From assembly GCA_029237515.1 (NCBI GenBank), contig JARBAV010000446.1:1-5272 (forward strand): a stretch of DNA of 5,272 nucleotides, read 5' to 3'. Below are positions 1 through 4,533 of the stretch, one piece after another. Each line of letters starts with the position of its first letter. Position 1 is the stretch's first letter. Both the position numbers and the translations under genes were made by a program. This stretch comes from Nitrososphaerales archaeon. GTDB taxonomy: Archaea; Thermoproteota; Nitrososphaeria; Nitrososphaerales; Nitrososphaeraceae. The notes beneath the pieces were generated by a model. That model was not told where the DNA came from, made no database searches, and saw only the letters and a list, made by a program, of their open reading frames with translations.

Positions 1-74
1 CTAAGCAGACTTCACCGTGTATTGAGTACCGATTATTAATGGTTTATGAATTGGAAGAGTTTTCTATCAAGATC

Positions 75-82
75 TTTATATT
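75..82 (+). promoter_or_regulatory. Probable archaeal TATA box of the tag gene
   Basis: The sequence TTTATATT lies here, centred about 28 bases before the ATG at 107. That is the spacing expected for a leaderless archaeal transcript starting at or next to 107. It is only about 7 bases before the other possible ATG at 86, so it argues for the downstream start. This is inferred from spacing and sequence; no transcript data are available. Confidence 0.45.
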
Positions 83-106
83 TTCATGGATGAAGATACA
101 AATTGT

Positions 107-712
107 ATGAATCCGGTCCTCGTGAGTAGATGTTCATGGGCTGTTAATACTAATGACCCCGAAATGCAGCTTTATCATGATACTGAATGGGGTGTCCCAA
201 TCCACAACGATACCAAATTATTTGAATTTATAGTTTTAGAGTGCGCCCAGGCTGGTTTAAGTTGGTCAACTATCTTGCGAAAGCGCCTGGACTATAGAAA
301 GGCGTTTGTCGACTATGATGTAAAGAGGGTGGCGAAGTTCAGAATGCCTCATGTAGAAAAATTGTTACAATCTAAAAATATTAGTATCGTAAGAAATAGA
401 TTAAAGGTCAATTCAGTCGTTACTAATGCCAAAGCATTCATCAAGGTACAGGAGGACTTTGGCACCTTTGATAATTATATTTGGGACTTTGTTGAAGGCA
501 GAAGAACTAAACATAACTTTTTCAAGTATTGCAGCCAAATTCCAACAACGTCTACGGAGTCAATTAATTTAAGCAAAGATCTTAAAGCAAGAGGATTTAG
601 CTTTGTGGGTCCTACCATATGCTATGCACTGATGCAAGCAATAGGTTTGATAAATGATCACACTACAAACTGCTTTCGACATAAAGAGCTAATTGAAAAT
701 GAAATCCGCTAG
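107..712 (+). CDS. tag: DNA-3-methyladenine glycosylase I (Tag)
   Basis: Base-excision repair enzyme that removes 3-methyladenine from alkylated DNA by cleaving the N-glycosidic bond. It belongs to the helix-hairpin-helix Tag family, and the family motifs are present in order. Counting from the in-frame ATG at 86 they are: RCSW with Cys16; YHDTEWGVP with Tyr30 and His31; LECAQAGLSW with Glu52 and Trp60; IPTTSTES; GFSFVGPTICYALMQAIG; and NDHTTNCF with His192 and Cys196. By alignment with the E. coli enzyme, Cys16, His31, His192 and Cys196 form the zinc site, Glu52 matches the catalytic Glu38, and Tyr30/Trp60 line the base pocket. The length, about 200 residues, is normal for the family. I chose the ATG at 107 because the TATA box sits about 28 bases before it and E. 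coli Tag also begins only a few residues before its first Cys; 86 remains possible. The gene stands alone, with 99 bases to the next one. Confidence 0.95.
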   Translation: MNPVLVSRCSWAVNTNDPEMQLYHDTEWGVPIHNDTKLFEFIVLECAQAGLSWSTILRKRLDYRKAFVDYDVKRVAKFRMPHVEKLLQSKNISIVRNRLKVNSVVTNAKAFIKVQEDFGTFDNYIWDFVEGRRTKHNFFKYCSQIPTTSTESINLSKDLKARGFSFVGPTICYALMQAIGLINDHTTNCFRHKELIENEIR

Positions 713-811
713 GAATTGCTTATAGTGATTAGATCGATCCTCTGGGTAGAAGCCAAGCGAGTGGCCAAGACTGTTCATATATAGTGATTTTTTAGAAGAG
801 AATATAGCAGT
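713..811. other. Short intergenic gap with a duplicated 10-mer
   Basis: This gap separates tag from the acetolactate synthase gene. The 10-mer TATAGTGATT occurs at 721-730 and again at 780-789, where it overlaps the TATA box of the next gene. A palindrome GATCGATC lies at 732-739. No terminator-like T-run follows tag, so some read-through is possible. Confidence 0.5.
777..783 (+). promoter_or_regulatory. Archaeal TATA box of the acetolactate synthase-like gene
   Basis: The sequence ATATATA is centred about 32 bases before the ATG at 812. It predicts a transcript with a leader of only a few bases. No Shine-Dalgarno motif is seen before the ATG, which fits leaderless or near-leaderless translation common in thaumarchaea. 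Confidence 0.6.
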
Positions 812-2497
812 ATGAAAGCATCAGATCTTTTTATAAAGTGCTTGGAAGCAGAGGGTGTAGAGTATATTTTTGGTCTTCCTGGTGAAGAAACAAATGACTT
901 AATGATCTCTATCGCAAATTCGTCAAAGATTAAGTTTGTCTTGACAAGACATGAACAAGGAGCTGCATTTATGGCCGATGTCTATGGTCGATTAACTCAA
1001 AAAGTCGGACTATGCCTTTCCACTTTGGGCCCAGGTGCTACCAACTTGACTACCGGTGTTGCAAATGCAAACATGGACAGATCCCCCTTATTAGCAATAA
1101 CTGGGCAGACAAATACCGATCAACTACATAAAGAATCGCATCAAAATATGGATCCTATTACCATGTTCAAGCCGATAACAAAGTGGAGATGGTCGATGCG
1201 AAACGCAGACAGCATTCCAGAAATTATTAGAAGAGCATTCAAGATAGCAATAGAAGAAAAAGGTGGTGCAGTTCATCTCGAACTACCACAAGACATTGCC
1301 AAAATGGAATCTGATATCAAACCATTAAAATCCGAAGTGACGTTAAGGTCAAGACCCAATAGAGTTTTGATAAGAAATGCAGCCAAGATGATTTCAGAAT
1401 CAGGATTACCTATAATACTCATTGGAAATGGATGTATGAGAAAGAATGGTAGTATTGCTTTAAGAAAATTTGTAGAAAGAACTGGTATATGTTCGGTAAA
1501 TACATTCATGGCAAAGGGCGTAATATCTGACAAGTCAGAAAGGCATTTACAAACTATTGGAATCAAGGAAGCAGATTATGCTCTGACAGCAATAAAAAAA
1601 GCAGATCTTGTAATAGCAATAGGATACGATCTTGTAGAATATAGCCCCAAAAATTGGAATCGTAATTTGAAGAAGAGTATAATTCATATTGATTTTACTC
1701 CTGCAGAAGTAGACACATATTATCCTCCTACCATCGAAATCGTAGCAGATATTGAGTACACGATAGAAGCTATTTTAGATGAGTTAGAAAGTGAGGAAGA
1801 AAAAATGCGGAAGAATACTGGTTTAGAAGGATTCAAACACAAAAAATTGATTCCGGATCACTTCCAGAAAATAAAAAAAGAAGTATCATGGAGGATTGAG
1901 CGATATAGTAAGGATCTTTCCTATCCCATTAAGCCAGAAAAATTAGTTGTCGATGTAAGAAGTGCTTTGGCCGAAAACGATGTGGTCATATCTGATGTAG
2001 GAGTTCATAAGTTGTGGATCGCAAAAGTGTACAATACTTACTCTCCAAACACATGTCTCATTACGAACGGTTTTTGTTCGATGGGATTCGCACTTCCTGG
2101 TGCTATTGCTGCGCAACTCATAAAACCAAAGCACAAGGTTGTCGCAATGTGTGGCGACGGCGGGTTTTTGATGAATGTTCAGGAAATAGAAACAGCTGTT
2201 CGCCTAAAATTACCTATAATTGTTGTCATTTGGTGTGATAGTGATTTTGGAATGGTATCGCTAAAGCAATCTATGGAGTTCGGAAGAACGGCATTTACAA
2301 GGTTTACAAATCCAGATTTTGTAAAACTTGCCGAAAGTTTTGGAGCATTAGGATATAGGGTTAAGAACACTCAAGAATTTCAAACAATTTTGAATGAGGC
2401 AAAAAATTCGGTAGCTATTCCAGTTATTATAGCGGTAGATGTTGATTACTCAAGAAATAACATTTTATTGGAAGATAGTAACAACTTTAGAATATAG
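812..2497 (+). CDS. Acetolactate synthase large subunit-like ThDP enzyme (AlsS-like)
   Basis: Thiamine-diphosphate enzyme expected to condense two pyruvates into 2-acetolactate with loss of CO2. At 561 residues it has the full three-domain fold: N-terminal pyrimidine domain (about 1-165), central domain (about 185-330) and C-terminal pyrophosphate domain (about 365-550). Visible motifs are GLPGEE (21-26), RHEQGAAFMADVYGR with catalytic Glu48, LGPGATN, and GDGGFLMNVQE with Asp449, followed after 24 residues by WCDSDFG. Asp449, Asp476 and the backbone of Asp478 match the Mg2+ ligands of Klebsiella ALS. The ending (AESFGALGYRV, then PVIIAVDVDYSRN) resembles catabolic AlsS proteins and the PGEE-type stand-alone bacterial enzymes more than anabolic IlvB. 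No small regulatory subunit (ilvN) or acetolactate decarboxylase lies next to it, so the pathway, branched-chain amino acids or acetoin, cannot be decided here. A related ThDP carboligase with another 2-oxoacid substrate is possible. The start is supported by the TATA box at 777 and the conserved MKASDLF beginning. Confidence 0.9.
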   Translation: MKASDLFIKCLEAEGVEYIFGLPGEETNDLMISIANSSKIKFVLTRHEQGAAFMADVYGRLTQKVGLCLSTLGPGATNLTTGVANANMDRSPLLAITGQTNTDQLHKESHQNMDPITMFKPITKWRWSMRNADSIPEIIRRAFKIAIEEKGGAVHLELPQDIAKMESDIKPLKSEVTLRSRPNRVLIRNAAKMISESGLPIILIGNGCMRKNGSIALRKFVERTGICSVNTFMAKGVISDKSERHLQTIGIKEADYALTAIKKADLVIAIGYDLVEYSPKNWNRNLKKSIIHIDFTPAEVDTYYPPTIEIVADIEYTIEAILDELESEEEKMRKNTGLEGFKHKKLIPDHFQKIKKEVSWRIERYSKDLSYPIKPEKLVVDVRSALAENDVVISDVGVHKLWIAKVYNTYSPNTCLITNGFCSMGFALPGAIAAQLIKPKHKVVAMCGDGGFLMNVQEIETAVRLKLPIIVVIWCDSDFGMVSLKQSMEFGRTAFTRFTNPDFVKLAESFGALGYRVKNTQEFQTILNEAKNSVAIPVIIAVDVDYSRNNILLEDSNNFRI

Positions 2498-2602
2498 TCC
2501 GATTTAATCCAACCTTAACTCCCCTATTCTCACACTGTTTACATCCTGCTATCAGGCATAGTAATAAAAGACGTATCAGTACATATTTCTATCACGTATC
2601 TC

Positions 2603-2675
2603 GAATAAATATTGCAGCATCACTTCCTAGTATTCAATACTGGGATCGAATTTCGCTAGCGTAAAATATTTATTC
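2603..2675. repeat. Nested inverted repeat: 11-bp arms enclosing a hairpin and a palindrome
   Basis: GAATAAATATT at 2603-2613 is the exact reverse complement of AATATTTATTC at 2665-2675. The 51-base loop contains a second stem, 2625-2633 with 2637-2645, of nine pairs including one G-T/U and a three-base loop. It also holds the perfect palindrome CGCTAGCG at 2654-2661. It could be a folded RNA element, a protein-binding site or a mobile-element remnant. No T-run follows, so a simple terminator is unlikely. Confidence 0.5.
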
Positions 2676-2682
2676 ATTTTCC

Positions 2683-2875
2683 CTAATGTCCTTCATCTTC
2701 TTCTAATTGCTTTCTTAGTAACTTCAAATCCTTCGAGGATCCAGCTAGAATAAGAAGTAGAAAGAAGACTAACTGGACCCTGAATGAATGCTATTAATGG
2801 ATAATTCGTGCGTCTAGTTAAGCATGCTAATAAAATGTATAGTGTGAGTGCAGAAGAAGAAACTACATGAAAGTC
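2683..2875 (-). pseudogene. Possible frameshifted remnant of a small membrane protein
   Basis: On the minus strand, one frame is open for 60 codons from 2875 down to a stop at 2693-2695. It contains LTLYILLACLTRRTNYPL. A second frame, open for 35 codons and ending at 2683-2685, reads VFFLLLILAG followed by SSKDLKLLRKQLEEDEGH, which looks like a membrane helix with a charged cytoplasmic tail. Joining the frames near 2770 would give a hydrophobic protein with a credible C-terminus. Neither frame has an ATG in the protein-like part and no family is recognised. T-rich DNA yields Leu/Phe-rich frames by chance, so this is a weak call. Confidence 0.15.
2728..2740. repeat. Small hairpin, 5-bp stem with 3-base loop
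   Basis: ATCCT, loop TCG, AGGAT form a perfect short stem. It lies in the gene-free region and has no attached T-run. A role is unknown and a stem this short may be chance. Confidence 0.25.
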
Positions 2876-3027
2876 TTAGAAAACATTGGTAAATAAAGAA
2901 AATCCAAACTCTTCCTAACGGAATTACCCCCCCCTTTTAGAAATCGTGAAAGAATTTCTACTGACCATGATAGCGAAATCGTACCAACTTTTGCCACCAT
3001 CGTATTTATCGTAGTATTAACTGCGAG

Positions 3028-3051
3028 ACTCTCTTAGAGTATAGAATACTC
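3028..3051. repeat. Two overlapping, mutually exclusive hairpins
   Basis: ACTCT-CTT-AGAGT (3028-3040) and GAGTAT-AGA-ATACTC (3037-3051) are both perfect stems with three-base loops. They share bases 3037-3040, so only one can form at a time. No coding region follows closely on either strand, so a regulatory role is speculative. Confidence 0.35.
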
Positions 3052-3085
3052 CAGCAATGCCCTGTGAACATAAGTATTCGGATCC

Positions 3086-3094
3086 TTTTTATAA
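3086..3094. promoter_or_regulatory. Orphan TATA-like site
   Basis: TTTTTATAA reads as a fair archaeal TATA box on the plus strand, and TTATAAAAA does so on the minus strand. No protein gene begins at the expected distance on either side. On the minus strand, transcription from about 3063 would run through the overlapping hairpins at 3028-3051. It may drive a non-coding RNA, or be chance in AT-rich DNA. Confidence 0.25.
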
Positions 3095-3237
3095 GACAAA
3101 TTTAGATTACTGTAGTACATATGCACTTGTTAGAATATGCCTAACGATAATCAAACTAATCTGACTTCATCAGTTATTTATCGGTTTACATAGTACAGTG
3201 AGAGAAGACCGTGCCGTAACGAGAACTTCGATACTTA

Positions 3238-3726
3238 TTACTCCTTTGCACTCATCATTTTCTTCAACATGTCTGCTCCCGCCTTCTCTACCTGATCAGG
3301 AGTCAAATCTTGTTTGTGCGTTGCAATTGACCAGAAGTGACCAAATGGATCTTCCAATTGTCCGTAACGGTCACCCCAAAACATATCAGTTAGAGGCATC
3401 GTTACATTTGCACCAGCAGCTACAGCTTGGTTAAAGGCTTTGTCAACATCTTCTGTGTAAATGTGTAATGTAACAGCACTTCCTCCAATAGACTTTGGAG
3501 AACGGCACCCTTTCATGTCTCCACGAACAAATTCGTCTGAAAGCATGACAATTGAATCTCCTATCTTCAGTTCTGCATGTACAATGCTATTGCCGTCCGG
3601 ACTATTATGACGATAATTTTCAACCGCCCCAAACGCACGTTTATAGAACTCGATGGCATCTGATGCGCCCTTGACCACTAGATCTGGTGTAACAGAATGG
3701 AATCCTTTTGGTATTGCTTCAACCAT
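3238..3726 (-). CDS. VOC family protein (glyoxalase/bleomycin-resistance fold)
   Basis: This 162-residue protein belongs to the vicinal-oxygen-chelate superfamily, close in pattern to the uncharacterised glyoxalase-like (PhnB-type) group. Two beta-alpha-beta-beta-beta modules are visible: residues about 10-65 (GFHSVTPDLVVKGASDAIEFYKRAFGA, ending in HAELKIGDSIVMLSDE) and about 83-137 (SAVTLHIYTEDVDKAFNQAV, ending in GDRYGQLEDPFGHFWSIATH). His10, Glu52, His88 and Glu125 sit where metal ligands occur in VOC enzymes, so a metal-bound His/Glu quartet is plausible but inferred. The tail after 138 is an Asp/Lys-rich helix typical of this group. The substrate is unknown; glyoxalase, dioxygenase or binding roles are all known in the superfamily. 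Sampled stretches show about 44% GC, higher than the non-coding flanks. The gene stands alone and converges on the acetolactate synthase gene across 740 bases. The start is supported by a TATA box about 27 bases upstream. Confidence 0.9.
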   Translation of the reverse strand: MVEAIPKGFHSVTPDLVVKGASDAIEFYKRAFGAVENYRHNSPDGNSIVHAELKIGDSIVMLSDEFVRGDMKGCRSPKSIGGSAVTLHIYTEDVDKAFNQAVAAGANVTMPLTDMFWGDRYGQLEDPFGHFWSIATHKQDLTPDQVEKAGADMLKKMMSAKE

Positions 3727-4034
3727 CTTAATAGAATTGGTCTAACCGGTATATGAGTTATTACCTACGCCCAGAAATGAGTTCACACAGACCCTACATG
3801 CGTAAATGGTTAACATAATAACTTGTATGCCCGTCTTTTGCAGAACAATACATAATCAATAAGAATGGTTCTTGCTTCTAGATTCTCCGGACGGCCAAAA
3901 AATGAGTTATCAAGATATTGCTAAGCATTTACGTGGACAGTATCAAATTTCTCCATGGTTGAGCCAGATAGTAACAATAATATGCGACCAAAAAAAATGA
4001 CTTCGCGAGAAGCATCAGGTCTCATGAATATTCA
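3727..4034. other. Divergent intergenic region with HTH-like debris
   Basis: This holds the promoter of the VOC gene on the minus strand and, from about 3865 on the plus strand, an interrupted protein-like stretch (listed separately). A short direct repeat of the form CGRCCA(A-tract)TGA occurs at 3892-3905 and 3985-4000. A four-base-pair stem with a GCGA loop lies at 4001-4012. Nothing else is recognised. Confidence 0.5.
3749..3756 (-). promoter_or_regulatory. Archaeal TATA box of the VOC gene
   Basis: On the minus strand this reads TCATATAC, preceded by the purine-rich AATAAC, which could be a BRE. Its centre is about 27 bases before the ATG at 3726, so the transcript is probably leaderless. 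Confidence 0.55.
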
Positions 4035-4038
4035 ATGA
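3865..4038 (+). pseudogene. Possible HTH-like (transposase-type) fragment broken at two A-tracts
   Basis: The frame beginning at ATG 3865 reads MVLASRFSGRPK up to an A6 tract (3897-3902). A different frame then continues from 3902 with MSYQDIAKHLRGQYQISP and SQIVTIICDQKK, ending at a TGA after an A8 tract (3990-3997). The first frame resumes there with KMTSREASGLMNIQ and stops at 4036-4038. The shifts are +1 then -1, so the net is zero. MSYQDIAKHL with a following IS segment resembles the helix-turn-helix part of transposases such as IS256/Mutator-type, and GRPK resembles an AT-hook. The match is from memory of the pattern only. It could be a decayed insertion-sequence relic or coincidence. 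Confidence 0.22.
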
Positions 4039-4256
4039 GTAAAAACAACGTGGCATCAGTAACAATTCAATATTCTAATTTTGACTTTTGGAATGATGAT
4101 GATAATCGTAGTAGACGGCTTGTACGTGGCGGTCTTGATATTAGAAGTAGGAACCTCAATAAGAATTTGCATCTAGCTCGGATAGATGCAAAAACAAGTA
4201 TTGATGTAAACTTTTATCATAAAGAACAAGACAAATGTCAAGTTGTGGATCAATAG
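4035..4256 (+). CDS. Small hypothetical protein (73 aa)
   Basis: An ATG-to-TAG frame encodes a hydrophilic protein with no signal peptide or membrane segment. It has a mixed Asp/Asn-rich part (FDFWNDDDNRSRR, about 17-29), then RGGLDIRSRNLNKNL, and a single Cys near the end. No family is recognised. Its ATG overlaps the TGA of the preceding broken frame (ATGA at 4035-4038), as seen with coupled genes. No clear TATA box lies 25-32 bases upstream; the nearest weak one, AATAAT near 3976-3981, would leave a leader of about 30 bases. The best support for a real gene is what follows: a stem-loop directly after the stop and a T6AT7 tract at 4344-4357, which fits the end of a plus-strand transcript. 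It could also be a chance frame. Confidence 0.4.
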   Translation: MSKNNVASVTIQYSNFDFWNDDDNRSRRLVRGGLDIRSRNLNKNLHLARIDAKTSIDVNFYHKEQDKCQVVDQ

Positions 4257-4261
4257 AACGA

Positions 4262-4296
4262 ACTTTCATCTTTAACTGAGGGTGAAAAGATGAAGT
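4262..4296 (+). repeat. Stem-loop just after the 73-aa frame
   Basis: ACTTTCATCTTT pairs with AAAGATGAAGT to give 11 base pairs with one bulged T and a 12-base loop (4274-4285). It begins six bases after the stop codon at 4254-4256. It could protect the 3' end of an mRNA or act with the T-tract further on. Confidence 0.45.
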
Positions 4297-4343
4297 CTTA
4301 CTGGAAAGCAAAGTTTGAACATTAATCAATTTATTAAGATACA

Positions 4344-4357
4344 TTTTTTATTTTTTT
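4344..4357 (+). terminator. T-rich archaeal-type terminator
   Basis: TTTTTTATTTTTTT lies about 90 bases after the stop codon of the 73-residue frame. Archaeal RNA polymerase is known to terminate on non-template oligo-T tracts, so this is a good candidate end for a plus-strand transcript. It also isolates the following acidic-protein gene. Confidence 0.5.
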
Positions 4358-4480
4358 AGTAGAGGATCTATAACGGTGTGCTTATCAATTTCGAGGTTTT
4401 AGATTTATCCCTTGCACCGCCCTACTAGCCAGCCAGATAAACCCTTATTATTGATTCAAAGGCCGATCATTTTTCTGTGT

Positions 4481-4488
4481 TTTATATA
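4481..4488 (+). promoter_or_regulatory. Archaeal TATA box of the acidic secreted-protein gene
   Basis: TTTATATA is the strongest TATA box in the window. It predicts a transcript start near 4511, after the GTG at 4477. That GTG therefore cannot be the start if this promoter is used. A second box, TTTTTATAG at 4496-4504, predicts a start near 4527, a few bases before the TTG at 4534. Confidence 0.6.
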
Positions 4489-4533
4489 TTGAATATTTTT
4501 ATAGTCGAGTGCACAAGTGCAAATCATAGGAAC

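Larger units (their letters stand above)
2498..3237. other. 740-base region without a convincing gene
   Basis: The region lies between two genes pointing toward each other. All frames are broken by stops, with no start-codon frame of protein-like content. It holds several structured elements listed separately: a nested inverted repeat (2603-2675), a small hairpin (2728-2740), a C8T4 tract (2927-2938), overlapping hairpins (3028-3051) and a TATA-like site (3086-3094). A minus-strand open stretch (2683-2875) may be a gene remnant. A non-coding RNA is possible but unproven. The pyrimidine-rich stretch from about 2517 to 2545 could help end the upstream transcript, though it lacks a long T-run. 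Confidence 0.6.

Noticed and set aside
1..39. Possible end of an upstream gene (plus-strand frame stopping at 37-39, or minus-strand frame stopping at 1-3)
   Set aside because: Only about 12 codons are available on the plus strand and about 20 without a start on the minus strand, with no recognisable motif, so neither can be supported.
741..775. Sequence resembling the D-arm of a Ser/Leu tRNA (AGCCAAGCGAGTGGCCAAG)
   Set aside because: No matching anticodon arm, T-arm or acceptor complement follows, and the TATA box of the next gene lies directly after it. At most it is a chance likeness.
1273..1566. Minus-strand open frame within the acetolactate synthase gene
   Set aside because: It lies wholly inside a strongly conserved coding gene and shows no family motif; the same holds for the shorter frames at 1943-2134, 2014-2238 and 2179-2370.
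2225..2245. Loss of an Mg2+ ligand in the acetolactate synthase (Asn to Cys)
   Set aside because: Alignment with Klebsiella ALS (WVDNGY) shows that the metal ligand is the next residue, Asp476, which is present. The Cys is at a variable position.
2721..2735. TTCAAATCC resembling a tRNA T-loop
   Set aside because: The flanking bases do not pair to form the T-stem and no cloverleaf can be built around it.
3198..3434. Plus-strand open frame opposite the VOC gene
   Set aside because: It overlaps the conserved C-terminal half of the VOC protein on the other strand and has no recognisable content.
3592..3895. Ten-base inverted pair GCCGTCCGGA (3592-3601) and TCCGGACGGC (3886-3895)
   Set aside because: One copy is inside conserved VOC codons for SPDG. 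About this many 10-mer inverted pairs are expected by chance in 5 kb, so it is not taken as a terminal repeat.
4156..4344. Minus-strand open frame over the 73-residue gene
   Set aside because: It would begin in the T-tract and cross the stem-loop; no promoter or homology supports it.
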